A stretch of 64,000 nucleotides of DNA. Source: Locusta migratoria. Taxonomy: Eukaryota; Arthropoda; Insecta; Orthoptera; Acrididae. Of this stretch, positions 51,751 through 64,000 are shown in pieces; the first letter of the stretch is position 1, and every line of letters starts with the position of its first letter. The stretch is from assembly GCA_026315105.1 (NCBI GenBank), contig JAOYRU010002252.1:124001-188000 (forward strand), read 5' to 3'. A program made the position numbers and the translations under genes. Under the pieces are notes generated by a model. That model saw nothing but the letters and a program-made list of their open reading frames with translations. It had not been told where the DNA came from and ran no database searches.

Positions 51751-51932
51751 AACAGACAAATCCAAACAAAAAAACACAAAAACTAAATCACTCAACAAAA
51801 ACCTACACAAGAGATAACAAGACACCTCAAACACACATAACACAAGACAGAAGGCATATTGGCAAAGACCTACGGCCCTTCAAATATATATGGGACAAAA
51901 ATCCCAGACATGTTTCCGTCCAGTCCAGTCCA
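51751..51932 (+). other. Element E 3' UTR with terminal hairpin
   Basis: 182 nt. The hairpin TGGGA/TCCCA around CAAAAA (51891-51906) matches that of element D with a compensated pair (C-G in D, A-T here). The tail is short GTCCA repeats, with no poly(A). Confidence 0.65.
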
Positions 51933-51942
51933 GCGCAGCGGG
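51933..51942. repeat. Target-site duplication of element E, right copy
   Basis: Matches 47269-47278 and leads into the normal H2B leader. Confidence 0.9.
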
Positions 51943-51996
51943 CCACTGTGCTGAGAGACGCTGAGCTGTACGGTACGGATCGCTGCTGCTGACGAG

Positions 51997-52368
51997 ATGC
52001 CGCCCAAGACTAGTGGAAAGGCCGCGAAGAAGGCGGGCAAGGCGCAGAAGAATATCTCGAAGGGCGACAAGAAGAAGAAGCGCAAGAGGAAGGAGAGCTA
52101 TGCCATCTACATTTACAAGGTGCTGAAGCAGGTGCACCCTGACACGGGCATCTCGTCGAAGGCGATGAGCATCATGAACAGCTTTGTGAACGACATTTTC
52201 GAGCGCATTGCTGCCGAGGCGTCGCGCCTGGCGCACTACAACAAGCGGTCGACGATCACGTCCCGCGAGATCCAGACCGCTGTGCGGCTGTTGCTGCCCG
52301 GCGAGCTGGCCAAGCACGCCGTGAGCGAGGGCACCAAGGCGGTGACCAAGTACACGAGCTCGAAGTAG
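51997..52368 (+). CDS. H2B: Histone H2B, unit 4 (promoter displaced by element E)
   Basis: Same 123-aa protein as unit 1 (Met57), with its own leader, but the TATA box is about 4.7 kb upstream behind element E. Confidence 0.98.
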   Translation: MPPKTSGKAAKKAGKAQKNISKGDKKKKRKRKESYAIYIYKVLKQVHPDTGISSKAMSIMNSFVNDIFERIAAEASRLAHYNKRSTITSREIQTAVRLLLPGELAKHAVSEGTKAVTKYTSSK

Positions 52369-52456
52369 AGCGGTCGGCTGCTTGTTTTCTCTCCTGTGAT
52401 TGGCGAAAAAGAAGCTGCCGCCTCTGTGCTTTGGGGGTGCACGGAAACAAAAAAAC

Positions 52457-52472
52457 GGCCCTTTTCAGGGCC
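52457..52472 (+). terminator. H2B 3' stem-loop, unit 4
   Basis: Canonical GGCCCTTTTCAGGGCC followed by ACCACA. Confidence 0.95.
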
Positions 52473-54138
52473 ACCACATGTGTCTGTAGCCGAAGAGCGG
52501 GATTGTCTGTCGTGCCCTCTGTGTGTCCGTTTTGGCTTGTTTGTTTGTGTTTGTATTTTATTTATTTTTTAATTACTGTCCTATTTCGATGGCGATGCCA
52601 AATTTTGTTGTGCGGTTTGCGTCTGTGTGTGTGTGTGTGGCGTCGAATATACATACGTGGGCGGGCTGGCTGTGAGCGAGGGTGCGCGTCGTCGGAGATG
52701 GGGGGCGATATGACGCGGCGTTGCTCGGATATATGGGGGCTGGGAGAGGAGGCAGGCGGCCCGGGATTTGTTTGCGTTTTTCGGCTGTGGGTGACGTGCT
52801 ACTTTTGCGGAGGGCGGTGGTTTTTTGGGTTGTCGTTGTCGCTTGGGGAACAGGAAGAGAGTAGAGGAAAGGCCAAAGAAAGAAAGGAAAGAAAAACCCA
52901 CCAACAGAAGAGAGATATGACGATACGAGTTCCGTTGTTTGGCGGAGTTTTGAGCGCGGCGCGTTTGCTTTGTGAGCAGCGGCCGGCCGCGAAGTTGGCG
53001 GTGTGCGCGCGCCCCCTGGCGGCGGCGGGTTGCTGCGGCCAGGAGAGGGCGTTGGCGGGCGGTTGCCGCGGCGCGTGGTTGTGGAGAGAGGGAGCGCGTC
53101 TTGTTTTGGCTGGGCGGCGGCGAGACGGACGGAAGGTGGGTAATGTTGTGGTGCGGGCGAGCGGCCGCGTCGTCGTCGTGTGACACGAGGAAACAGTCGT
53201 CCGTTTTGTGTGTGCCTTGTGTCCTCTTTGTGCAATTTTTTGGTGGTAGTCGTTTGGTCGATGGTTTGTTTTCTTTTGTCCCGCCGCTTGTCTTGTTGGG
53301 TTTGTATTCTTGTGTGTTCCCCTGACAGTGTATGTCCGAATATGAGGCGGCCCCCTAGTTTCGTGGCTGCGGTCGCCGCTGTGGCTGGTGTGTGTGTGTG
53401 TGTGTGTGTGTGTGTCGTGGTTTGTGCTGGCGGCGGCCCCTTGTTTTGGAGGGGAGGCGGTGGGTGGAAGGAAGGAAGGAACGAACGAACGGCCGGCCCC
53501 CAAGGGAGGAAACCAAAAGCGAGAGGAATGGCTATGGGTGTGTGTGTGTTGCCCGCACCGGCGAGCTCGGGGTGCGGCAGCAGCAGACAGACAGACTGTG
53601 CTGTGCTGCCCTGCCCTGTTTTGTCTTTGTCGTTGCTGTTGCCGACTGTGTGTTGTGACGCGTGGCAAATGGGGAGGCTGGGTGGGTGGCGGTGAGTGTA
53701 GTGTTTTTGAGGCGAACGTCGCGCGGCCGGTATTGCCCGTTGGTTTTTGTGTGTGTGTGTGTGCGCCACGGTCGGTAGCCCGTGGCCGCGGGGGGTGTTG
53801 CAGTTTTGTGGCGGGGCCCGCCCGCCGCGCCCGTTTTGGTGTGTGTGTTGTTTGTTTTTGTTGTTTTTTTCCGGTGTTGTTTTGTGTGTGCCTGTTGGGT
53901 GGGCGCGCCTCTTTTTTCGGGGAAATTGTGGCTGCACGAGCGGGCGGTTTGTGTGGGCGCGCCAAGACGAAGCGCTGTTGACGCCGCGCAACCCTTGTAA
54001 GTTTTAACGGGCAGCCGGGGACCGCCTTGTGCCCCGTGGCCCCGCTTAACGAACGGCGCACGTGGTCGGCTGGGTAACGGCGCTGTGACGTTTCCCCCTG
54101 AACGCGTGTGAGCCTTTTTTTTTAACGTGTGGTTGTGA

Positions 54139-54286
54139 CCTAACCTAACCTAACCCAACCCAACGTGCGTTGAACCCGTTAACCTAACCCAAACCCCTCC
54201 TTAACCTAACCTCTGAAGAAGTGTTAACCTTAACCTAACCTAACGTAACCTAACGCGCAACCTCCTTAACCTAACCTAACCGAACG
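54139..54286 (-). repeat. Telomere-like CCTAA/TTAGG repeats, unit 4 spacer
   Basis: Copy of the 17641-17788 block. Confidence 0.75.
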
Positions 54287-55596
54287 TAAAAGGGGTGTCT
54301 GGTAGCGCCCGGAAACGCCGCGTACAAGAGAGAGAGAGGGAAAAAAAAAACCTGTCTGTGTGGGCGCTGCGATGGAAAACGTAACGTTTTTTGCTGTTTA
54401 ATAATAAAAAGAAGAAACGAAAACGAAACGCGTTACCGACCCCCGAACGGTGTTTAGCGTCGAGTAGTCGCGCGCGTCGGCGGGGGAAAGAAGGAGACGG
54501 AAGGAAACGAAGAAAAAGACGAGGAAGCACCAAAAGCAGCAAGAAGAGAAGAAAAAGAGGAGAAGAGAGAAGAGAAAACACACGCGTAGCGTACCGGGGC
54601 GGTGGGCTGTGTGTGTCCCCTGTCCCCCGAAGGTTGTCGAGGGGAAGCGCGCCGCGCCTCGTAGGAGGAGAGGACGCCCGTCGGTTTTGGCGTGTCGCGT
54701 CCCAAATCAAATTATTGCTGTGTGTGTGCGCGCGCGCTTGTGCCGGCGTGCGGTGGGCGGACGCCCTTGTCCCGTAGCGTGGGGTGTGTGTGGGTGCAGG
54801 TTTTTTCCGTGGCTGTTTGGGGGCGGGCTGCGGTGCGCGCCGCGCGGCGGCATTTTTGCCGACAATTTTTTTGTGTGGCGACGTGGCGGAATGTGTGTGT
54901 TGCGTGGACGTGTGTGGGCGAGGGTGAGAGGCTGGCTGGCGTACGGGGGGGGTGGCGACGGCGGCAGGTGGGTGTCGCACGCACGGGACGCGGCGGATGG
55001 GAGGCGATGGGCCGGTGGTGCCGGGTTTGCACGCCCGTCATCGCCGCACGCTTGGCTTTGGGGGCGCGCGCCGCCGGCCGTTTGGGGAGGGCGGGCTGGG
55101 CGGCGGTGTGGAGGCGTTGCCGAAGGTTTGGGCACTGTGCCGGTACGTTGGGTGGGGTCGTGGGGGCGGCATTCGGGCGGGGGCGGCGATTCTCGGCGGG
55201 CGTGGCCAGGCTGTTTGGCGCGGTAGGCGCACTTTGGCGGCGTTTTGCGGCACGACGGTGGGGATGCGCGGGCGCCGCGAGCGGGCCAGCGGGTAGCCCC
55301 ATCCTTGGTGGCCGGAATGGCGCGGGCGGTGTGGGCGCGGGTGCGGGGCGACGCCGGCCACGCTGCCGGACGTGCGAGCGTAGCAAGCGCGCGAGGCGGC
55401 GCGCGGCGGCGCGCAGAGTGGCGGCCGCTCTCTTGGCCGTCCGCGCCCGCTCGCGACACTGGCGGTGCGCGGGCGCGCCGCGATTATTCCCTGCCGCTCT
55501 GCGCCCGCGTAGAGTAGTACGTGCGCGCCACACAGCCAGCTTGTCGTCTCTCCTCCGAGTCTTTGTCGCTCTTTTTTCCTCTGCTGAAGAACGGAG

Positions 55597-56295
55597 ATGG
55601 CGGATCAGGCGGCCACGAACGAGACTGCTGCGGCCCCCGCGGCCACGGGCACGACGAAGAAGGCCAAGTCGGCGGCGGCGTCTGCGAAGAAGCCGCGCGC
55701 CAAGCCTGCGCACCCGCGCACCTCTGAGATGGTGACGGCGGCCATCAAGAGCCTGAAGGAGCGCGGCGGGTCGTCGCTGCAGGCCATCAAGAAGTACATA
55801 GCGGCGCACTACAAGCTGGACGCCGAGAAGCTGGCGCCGTTTATCAAGAAGTACCTCAAGTCGGCCGTCGTCGCCGGCGAGCTGGTTCAGACGAAGGGCA
55901 AGGGCGCGTCCGGCTCGTTTAAACTGGCTGGAGGCGGAGCTGCCGGCGGTTCGGCCGAGGGCGGCAAGGCGCGCGCCGCCGGCGCTGCCAAGAAGCGGCG
56001 CGCCGCTCCGGCGGCCAGCAAGGAGAAGAAGGGCGCCCGCGCTGCCGGCGCCAAGAAGGCTGGCGGTGTGAAGGCGGCTACGGGGCGCAAGGCGGGCGCT
56101 GCCAAGAAGGCGTCTGGCGCCGCCGCCGCCCCCGCCGGGGCCAAGAAGGCTGCTGCGGCCAAGCCGGCCAAGGCCAAGTCGCCCTCGAAGGCGAAGAAGG
56201 CTGCCAAGGTCCCGACGAAGAAGCCGAAGGCGCCCCGCCCCAAGAAGGCGACGACGCCGTCGAAGGCGAAGGCGTCGCCCAAGAAGAAGAAGTAA
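55597..56295 (+). CDS. H1: Linker histone H1, unit 5
   Basis: Encodes the same 232-aa protein as unit 1. Confidence 0.98.
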   Translation: MADQAATNETAAAPAATGTTKKAKSAAASAKKPRAKPAHPRTSEMVTAAIKSLKERGGSSLQAIKKYIAAHYKLDAEKLAPFIKKYLKSAVVAGELVQTKGKGASGSFKLAGGGAAGGSAEGGKARAAGAAKKRRAAPAASKEKKGARAAGAKKAGGVKAATGRKAGAAKKASGAAAAPAGAKKAAAAKPAKAKSPSKAKKAAKVPTKKPKAPRPKKATTPSKAKASPKKKK

Positions 56296-56437
56296 AGCAG
56301 AGAAAAGTGCGCAGCCGTTTGGGTTGCGGTCCCCCCCACGCAGTGGCGAGCTGCCAAAGCGCGCGTCGCCGCCGCCAGGCACGGCGGCTGTCCTGCCTGC
56401 CTGCCTGCCGCGGTCGTCGCGCGTTGCCGCCCAAAAC

Positions 56438-56453
56438 GGCCCTTCTCAGGGCC
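56438..56453 (+). terminator. H1 3' stem-loop, unit 5
   Basis: TCTC-loop variant, as in the other H1 copies. Confidence 0.93.
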
Positions 56454-57508
56454 ATCACATGTTTGCCGAGGAGCTGAGTTGTCGTGTTGCTGTTTACAGC
56501 GGGCCTGTGGGGGGAGGGGACAGGGAGAGAGAGGAGTAGTAGTTTAGTGTGTATTGGTAGTTGTTTTTCGTTTTGTTGCTGTTTGGAGCGCCGCGTGCGT
56601 GGCCGCCTGGCTTGCCTTTTTTTGTTTTTGCCGCGCCACACAGAAAGAAAAAGAAAAGAAATCTATAGCAATGCGTGTTGCGCGTCGTTGCGGGGGTGGG
56701 TCTGTGTCTGGTGAGTGTGGTGCGGCCGCCGCGCCCGCCCGCGCTCTCTTTTTGTTGTATGACGTGATTTGATGGGGGTTGTGCGTGGAGTAGCGCTAGC
56801 GCGGCCGCGCGCCCGCCGTTGTTTTTGGTTGTATACACTGTCTGTGGTGCTGGTGTTCGGCCCCAGCAGTGTGGTCTTGGTTTGGTTTGTTGTTGTTGTT
56901 CTCTTGTTTTGGCGGCCACGCCACGCCACGCAAAAATTGATAAGCTTGTTACAAATTTGGTGCCGTTGCGTGGCGGCGGCCGCCTTTTCTTTTCTGTTGT
57001 ATTTGGTTTCGGGTTGTGAAACATGTCGAAAGAGAGGAGGCCTGTCCTGCGTGTGTCGCCCCTGGACGGCGGCCACAGAAATGGTGCGAATTGTGGGCTC
57101 GCCTTTTTGTTTTTGTTTTGGGTTTGTTTTTTTTTTTTTTTTTTGGCGTCGGTAGCTGAGAGAGAGGAGGCCACACGTAAAATATTTTTATTTACATTAT
57201 TATTATATCGCACACACATATGATTTGGTGTCGTGTCGTTTTTGTGTCAAGCAGCAGTGGCCCTTATTTGTTGTTATGCGATGTTGTATGTGTAGGTCGC
57301 GTTGTTTTGGCGGGAGCGACGAGGAGGGGGGCAAAAAGAGGGGGCGGGCGCTTTTGACGGTCGGCGGCGGCGGCCACAAAGGAAGGAAGGAGGACACCGA
57401 CGTACGTCCGTCCGCCCGCCCGTTGGCTGGAAAAAAAAAAAAGAGAGAGAGGAAACGACTTGACGACGACGACGACAATGTTTTTGCTCGCTCTCGAGAG
57501 GTGTTAGT

Positions 57509-57524
57509 GGCCCTGAAAAGGGCC
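57509..57524 (-). terminator. H3 3' stem-loop, unit 5
   Basis: Canonical stem-loop on the minus strand. Confidence 0.95.
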
Positions 57525-57568
57525 GTTTTTGTGCGCGTCGTGCAGTCAGTCGCCAGCAGCTTGCTTGC

Positions 57569-58562
<994 letters not shown>

Positions 58563-58741
58563 GGCAGCGTCCCCGTCTGTCGGTTTTTGCGGCTCTTTTC
58601 CCTGCCTGCCACTGCCATGGGGGCGAACGAAAAAAAGAAAGAACAACAAAACAGTGTTCCCCCCCGCGCGCGTCCGTCTTGTCTGTTGTGGCAGGGCGGA
58701 AGGCGCGGGTGGGCGGGGAAAGGAGGAGGAGGCGACAAAAC

Positions 58742-58757
58742 GGCCCTTTTCAGGGCC
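58742..58757 (+). terminator. H4 3' stem-loop, unit 5
   Basis: Canonical GGCCCTTTTCAGGGCC followed by ACCACA. Confidence 0.95.
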
Positions 58758-59537
58758 ACCACACTTGTGTTCGAGAGAAAGTGCAAAGTTGTAGTCGTGT
58801 CGTCGTTTGTTGTTTTTTGTTGAGAGAGAGGAGGTGTTTCCTCCGTTAGGTATTATAATATATATTTTAGTTGTGTTTTGGGGGGGCCCTTTTCGTATTT
58901 TATTATTGTTTTCGCGAGCGAGCGTGTGATGTGGTTGCTGTTGCGACGGATGGTGCCCGGTGGTGTGTGTGGGATGCGGCCGAGAGAGAGGAGGGAGGGA
59001 GGGATTGGTGGTAAAGAAAGAAAGGACGGCGAAAAAAGAAAAAGAAGAAAAAGAAGAAAAAAAAAAAAAAAAGGTGTGTGTGTGGCGTCCCTTCCGAAGA
59101 CGCGCGGCGGCCGGCCAGCCAGCCAGCCAGCAGCCGCTGTTTGTCGTCCATGGATTGATTTCGTGGCTCTCCTCGCGTTTTGTGTTTGTGTTTGTTGCCC
59201 CCGCGGTTGTGTGCGTGCGCGCGCGCGCGCGCGCGCGCGCCACACTGTCGGCAACGGGGGGGTAAAAGCGCGGCGTGTGTTGACGCGGGCGCCCCTACCT
59301 CTAGTAGCGTGCATATATACTAGTGTTTCTTTTGTGCTGGTCTGGTCTCTTTTTGTTTGTTTTTCCGTCGCCGTGGTCTGTTTGTGGCAGGACCACCTGT
59401 GACGGGTGGCCGGGGGTGCGTGAAGCCGCGATATTCGCGCCGCCCCCCAAGCGTCGTAGCGTAGGTTAGGTTAGGTAGGTTTCAGTCGTAGACGGACGAC
59501 CGATTAATTTTGCTCTGTTTGCCGAAAGGTGTATGGT

Positions 59538-59553
59538 GGCCCTGAAAAGGGCC
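59538..59553 (-). terminator. H2A 3' stem-loop, unit 5
   Basis: Canonical stem-loop on the minus strand. Confidence 0.95.
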
Positions 59554-59693
59554 GATTGTGCACAGACCGCGGCGCGCGGGCGGGCGGGTGGGGTGGGGTG
59601 GGGTGCCAGGCAGGAGACTGGCACCACCACACGACACGACACGGCACGGCGCGCGCTTTGCGACCACGAGGGAGGGGGAGGCTGGCTGGCTGT

Positions 59694-60068
59694 TTATGCC
59701 TTCTTCTCGGTCTTCTTTGGCAGCAGGACGGCCTGGATGTTGGGCAGGACACCGCCCTGTGCGATGGTGACGCCCGACAGGAGCTTGTTGAGCTCCTCGT
59801 CGTTGCGGATGGCGAGCTGGAGGTGGCGCGGGATGATGCGCGTCTTCTTGTTGTCGCGCGCCGCGTTGCCGGCCAACTCGAGCACCTCAGCGGCGAGGTA
59901 CTCCATGACGGCGGCCAGGTAGACTGGCGCTCCGGCGCCGACGCGCTCGGCGTAGTTTCCCTTTCGCAGCAGCCTGTGGATTCTGCCGACCGGGAACTGG
60001 AGTCCTGCCCGGCTGGAGCGGGACTTTGACTTTCCCTTGACTTTGCCGCCCTTTCCGCGTCCGGACAT
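59694..60068 (-). CDS. H2A: Histone H2A, unit 5
   Basis: Same 124-aa protein as unit 1, with an intact promoter. Confidence 0.99.
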   Translation of the reverse strand: MSGRGKGGKVKGKSKSRSSRAGLQFPVGRIHRLLRKGNYAERVGAGAPVYLAAVMEYLAAEVLELAGNAARDNKKTRIIPRHLQLAIRNDEELNKLLSGVTIAQGGVLPNIQAVLLPKKTEKKA

Positions 60069-60330
60069 GGCTGGTTGTGGAAGTCGGTGCGAGACGAGAG
60101 CTGTAGTAGCGAAGATCCGACCCGCAGCGAGTCGAGCAGCTGAGTGAACGCGGCTGGCGGCGGGTCGCCCCCCTTTATGGCCTCGGGTGCGGCGGCCGGT
60201 TGCGCGCGCTCCCCATTGGTCGGCGGTGGGAAGCGGGCGAGCTTTTATAAAGGGCGCGCGGCGGGCGCGCAGCGGGCCACTGTGCTGAGAGACGCTGAGC
60301 TGTACGGTACGGATCGCTGCTGCTGACGAG
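60069..60330. promoter_or_regulatory. Uninterrupted divergent H2A/H2B promoter, unit 5
   Basis: H2A box CATAAAG 60173-60179 (minus), H2B box TATAAAG 60246-60252 (plus), inverted CCAAT between them. Both insertion sites are empty. Confidence 0.88.
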
Positions 60331-60702
60331 ATGCCGCCCAAGACTAGTGGAAAGGCCGCGAAGAAGGCGGGCAAGGCGCAGAAGAATATCTCGAAGGGCG
60401 ACAAGAAGAAGAAGCGCAAGAGGAAGGAGAGCTATGCCATCTACATTTACAAGGTGCTGAAGCAGGTGCACCCTGACACGGGCATCTCGTCGAAGGCGAT
60501 GAGCATCATGAACAGCTTTGTGAACGACATTTTCGAGCGCATTGCTGCCGAGGCGTCGCGCCTGGCGCACTACAACAAGCGGTCGACGATCACGTCCCGC
60601 GAGATCCAGACCGCTGTGCGGCTGTTGCTGCCCGGCGAGCTGGCCAAGCACGCCGTGAGCGAGGGCACCAAGGCGGTGACCAAGTACACGAGCTCGAAGT
60701 AG
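60331..60702 (+). CDS. H2B: Histone H2B, unit 5
   Basis: Same 123-aa protein as unit 1 (Met57), with an intact promoter. Confidence 0.99.
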   Translation: MPPKTSGKAAKKAGKAQKNISKGDKKKKRKRKESYAIYIYKVLKQVHPDTGISSKAMSIMNSFVNDIFERIAAEASRLAHYNKRSTITSREIQTAVRLLLPGELAKHAVSEGTKAVTKYTSSK

Positions 60703-60790
60703 AGCGGTCGGCTGCTTGTTTTCTCTCCTGTGATTGGCGAAAAAGAAGCTGCCGCCTCTGTGCTTTGGGGGTGCACGGAAACAAAAAAAC

Positions 60791-60806
60791 GGCCCTTTTC
60801 AGGGCC
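60791..60806 (+). terminator. H2B 3' stem-loop, unit 5
   Basis: Canonical GGCCCTTTTCAGGGCC followed by ACCACA. Confidence 0.95.
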
Positions 60807-62467
60807 ACCACATGTGTCTGTAGCCGAAGAGCGGGATTGTCTGTCGTGCCCTCTGTGTGTCCGTTTTGGCTTGTTTGTTTGTGTTTGTATTTTATTTATT
60901 TTTTAATTACTGTCCTATTTCGATGGCGATGCCAAATTTTGTTGTGCGGTTTGCGTCTGTGTGTGTGTGTGGCGTCGAATATACATACGTGGGCGGGCTG
61001 GCTGTGAGCGAGGGTGCGCGTCGTCGGAGATGGGGGGCGATATGACGCGGCGTTGCTCGGATATATGGGGGCTGGGAGAGGAGGCAGGCGGCCCGGGATT
61101 TGTTTGCGTTTTTCGGCTGTGGGTGACGTGCTACTTTTGCGGAGGGCGGTGGTTTTTTGGGTTGTCGTTGTCGCTTGGGGAACAGGAAGAGAGTAGAGGA
61201 AAGGCCAAAGAAAGAAAGGAAAGAAAAACCCACCAACAGAAGAGAGATATGACGATACGAGTTCCGTTGTTTGGCGGAGTTTTGAGCGCGGCGCGTTTGC
61301 TTTGTGAGCAGCGGCCGGCCGCGAAGTTGGCGGTGTGCGCGCGCCCCCTGGCGGCGGCGGGTTGCTGCGGCCAGGAGAGGGCGTTGGCGGGCGGTTGCCG
61401 CGGCGCGTGGTTGTGGAGAGAGGGAGCGCGTCTTGTTTTGGCTGGGCGGCGGCGAGACGGACGGAAGGTGGGTAATGTTGTGGTGCGGGCGAGCGGCCGC
61501 GTCGTCGTCGTGTGACACGAGGAAACAGTCGTCCGTTTTGTGTGTGCCTTGTGTCCTCTTTGTGCAATTTTTTGGTGGTAGTCGTTTGGTCGATGGTTTG
61601 TTTTCTTTTGTCCCGCCGCTTGTCTTGTTGGGTTTGTATTCTTGTGTGTTCCCCTGACAGTGTATGTCCGAATATGAGGCGGCCCCCTAGTTTCGTGGCT
61701 GCGGTCGCCGCTGTGGCTGTGTGTGTGTGTGTGTGTGTGTGTGTCGTGGTTTGTGCTGGCGGCGGCCCCTTGTTTTGGAGGGGAGGCGGTGGGTGGAAGG
61801 AAGGAAGGAACGAACGAACGGCCGGCCCCCAAGGGAGGAAACCAAAAGCGAGAGGAATGGCTATGGGTGTGTGTGTGTTGCCCGCACCGGCGAGCTCGGG
61901 GTGCGGCAGCAGCAGACAGACAGACTGTGCTGTGCTGCCCTGCCCTGTTTTGTCTTTGTCGTTGCTGTTGCCGACTGTGTGTTGTGACGCGTGGCAAATG
62001 GGGAGGCTGGGTGGGTGGCGGTGAGTGTAGTGTTTTTGAGGCGAACGTCGCGCGGCCGGTATTGCCCGTTGGTTTTTGTGTGTGTGTGTGTGCGCCACGG
62101 TCGGTAGCCCGTGGCCGCGGGGGGTGTTGCAGTTTTGTGGCGGGGCCCGCCCGCCGCGCCCGTTTTGGTGTGTGTGTTGTTTGTTTTTGTTGTTTTTTTC
62201 CGGTGTTGTTTTGTGTGTGCCTGTTGGGTGGGCGCGCCTCTTTTTTCGGGGAAATTGTGGCTGCACGAGCGGGCGGTTTGTGTGGGCGCGCCAAGACGAA
62301 GCGCTGTTGACGCCGCGCAACCCTTGTAAGTTTTAACGGGCAGCCGGGGACCGCCTTGTGCCCCGTGGCCCCGCTTAACGAACGGCGCACGTGGTCGGCT
62401 GGGTAACGGCGCTGTGACGTTTCCCCCTGAACGCGTGTGAGCCTTTTTTTTTAACGTGTGGTTGTGA

Positions 62468-62615
62468 CCTAACCTAACCTAACCCAACCCAACGTGCGTT
62501 GAACCCGTTAACCTAACCCAAACCCCTCCTTAACCTAACCTCTGAAGAAGTGTTAACCTTAACCTAACCTAACGTAACCTAACGCGCAACCTCCTTAACC
62601 TAACCTAACCGAACG
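62468..62615 (-). repeat. Telomere-like CCTAA/TTAGG repeats, unit 5 spacer
   Basis: Copy of the 17641-17788 block. Confidence 0.75.
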
Positions 62616-63925
62616 TAAAAGGGGTGTCTGGTAGCGCCCGGAAACGCCGCGTACAAGAGAGAGAGAGGGAAAAAAAAAAACCTGTCTGTGTGGGCGCTGC
62701 GATGGAAAACGTAACGTTTTTTGCTGTTTAATAATAAAAAGAAGAAACGAAAACGAAACGCGTTACCGACCCCCGAACGGTGTTTAGCGTCGAGTAGTCG
62801 CGCGCGTCGGCGGGGGAAAGAAGGAGACGGAAGGAAACGAAGAAAAAGACGAGGAAGCACCAAAAGCAGCAAGAAGAGAAGAAAAAGAGGAGAAGAGAGA
62901 AGAGAAAACACACGCGTAGCGTACCGGGGCGGTGGGCTGTGTGTGTCCCCTGTCCCCCGAAGGTTGTCGAGGGGAAGCGCGCCGCGCCTCGTAGGAGGAG
63001 AGGACGCCCGTCGGTTTTGGCGTGTCGCGTCCCAAATCAAATTATTGCTGTGTGTGTGCGCGCGCGCTTGTGCCGGCGTGCGGTGGGCGGACGCCCTTGT
63101 CCCGTAGCGTGGGGTGTGTGTGGGTGCAGGTTTTTTCCGTGGCTGTTTGGGGGCGGGCTGCGGTGCGCGCCGCGCGGCGGCATTTTTGCCGACAATTTTT
63201 TTGTGTGGCGACGTGGCGGAATGTGTGTGTTGCGTGGACGTGTGTGGGCGAGGGTGAGAGGCTGGCTGGCGTACGGGGGGGTGGCGACGGCGGCAGGTGG
63301 GTGTCGCACGCACGGGACGCGGCGGATGGGAGGCGATGGGCCGGTGGTGCCGGGTTTGCACGCCCGTCATCGCCGCACGCTTGGCTTTGGGGGCGCGCGC
63401 CGCCGGCCGTTTGGGGAGGGCGGGCTGGGCGGCGGTGTGGAGGCGTTGCCGAAGGTTTGGGCACTGTGCCGGTACGTTGGGTGGGGTCGTGGGGGCGGCA
63501 TTCGGGCGGGGGCGGCGATTCTCGGCGGGCGTGGCCAGGCTGTTTGGCGCGGTAGGCGCACTTTGGCGGCGTTTTGCGGCACGACGGTGGGGATGCGCGG
63601 GCGCCGCGAGCGGGCCAGCGGGTAGCCCCATCCTTGGTGGCCGGAATGGCGCGGGCGGTGTGGGCGCGGGTGCGGGGCGACGCCGGCCACGCTGCCGGAC
63701 GTGCGAGCGTAGCAAGCGCGCGAGGCGGCGCGCGGCGGCGCGCAGAGTGGCGGCCGCTCTCTTGGCCGTCCGCGCCCGCTCGCGACACTGGCGGTGCGCG
63801 GGCGCGCCGCGATTATTCCCTGCCGCTCTGCGCCCGCGTAGAGTAGTACGTGCGCGCCACACAGCCAGCTTGTCGTCTCTCCTCCGAGTCTTTGTCGCTC
63901 TTTTTTCCTCTGCTGAAGAACGGAG

Positions 63926-64000
63926 ATGGCGGATCAGGCGGCCACGAACGAGACTGCTGCGGCCCCCGCGGCCACGGGCACGACGAAGAAGGCCAAGTCG
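63926..64000 (+). CDS. H1: Linker histone H1, unit 6 (partial, cut by the window end)
   Basis: The first 25 codons (MADQAATNETAAAPAATGTTKK start), identical to the other copies. It shows that the array continues past the window. Confidence 0.95.
   Translation, partial: MADQAATNETAAAPAATGTTKKAKS

Larger units (their letters stand above)
47279..51932 (+). mobile_element. Element E: full-length Jockey-like non-LTR retrotransposon at the H2B start site
   Basis: A 4.65-kb element in the sense direction of H2B: about 472-nt 5' UTR, ORF1, ORF2, 182-nt 3' UTR ending in about three GTCCA units. It is the same type as element D and sits at the same nucleotide, but is a distinct family. Its body starts CCATTCCGAG (compare CCATTCTGAG in D) preceded by four extra G's. 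Both ORFs are intact, and it is AT-richer than its surroundings. Confidence 0.96.
52369..55596. other. Long H2B-H1 spacer between units 4 and 5
   Basis: Same layout as 15871-19097. One extra G in the G run near 54945-54952 shifts the spurious open frames there, which confirms they are not coding. Confidence 0.85.
56296..57568. other. Convergent H1/H3 3' spacer, unit 5
   Basis: Same content as 1826-3101, but one TTA repeat shorter near 57200 and with a C-to-T change at 57247; no gene seen. Confidence 0.85.
58563..59693. other. Convergent H4/H2A 3' spacer, unit 5
   Basis: Same content as 8573-9702; no gene seen. Confidence 0.85.
60703..63925. other. Long H2B-H1 spacer between units 5 and 6
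   Basis: Same layout as 15871-19097, with slightly shorter TG runs (about 60958-60971 and 61718-61744); no gene seen. Confidence 0.85.

Overview
This window is a tandem array of the replication-dependent histone gene cluster of an arthropod, most likely an insect. The H4 N-terminus (MTGRGKGG), the 124-aa H2A and 123-aa H2B, and CCTAA/TTAGG-type repeats in the spacer all fit an insect; I cannot name the species. All histone genes are intronless and end in the histone mRNA 3' stem-loop rather than a poly(A) signal.

The repeat unit is H1(+) - H3(-) - H4(+) - H2A(-) - H2B(+) - long spacer. H1/H3 and H4/H2A converge. H3/H4 and H2A/H2B diverge from short promoters of 271 and 262 bp. The window starts in the H2B-H1 spacer and holds five units, with H1 at 1127, 19098, 34258, 42597 and 55597, plus the first 75 bp of a sixth H1 at 63926. 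Units 3 and 5 are uninterrupted (8339 and 8329 bp). Units 1, 2 and 4 are 17971, 15160 and 13000 bp because of insertions. Subtracting each insertion with one target-site copy gives 8335, 8336 and 8336 bp, so the insertions explain all the extra length.

The striking content is five full-length non-LTR retrotransposons with Jockey-like proteins: a Gag with three zinc knuckles, then an APE-type endonuclease plus reverse transcriptase. Element A sits at H3 (unit 1, minus), B at H2A (unit 1, minus), C at H4 (unit 2, plus; Gag only), D at H2B (unit 2, plus) and E at H2B (unit 4, plus). Each lies in the sense direction of the gene it interrupts. Each is flanked by a 10-13 bp target duplication that begins about 21 nt downstream of the first base of that gene's TATA box, so the element's first base falls about 31-33 nt after the TATA box, where transcription should start. 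The duplicated sequences differ between the four promoters; the distance from TATA does not. D and E occupy the same nucleotide in H2B but are clearly diverged families.

My interpretation is a lineage of core-histone promoter-capturing retrotransposons. They land exactly at the start site, so the histone TATA promoter would transcribe them from their own first base, presumably in S phase, while the histone gene downstream is cut off from its TATA box. H1, with no recognisable TATA box, carries no insertion. Shared details support a common biology: a 5' UTR motif in four elements, +1 ORF1/ORF2 overlaps in all four autonomous elements, a hairpin near each 3' end, and no poly(A) tails.
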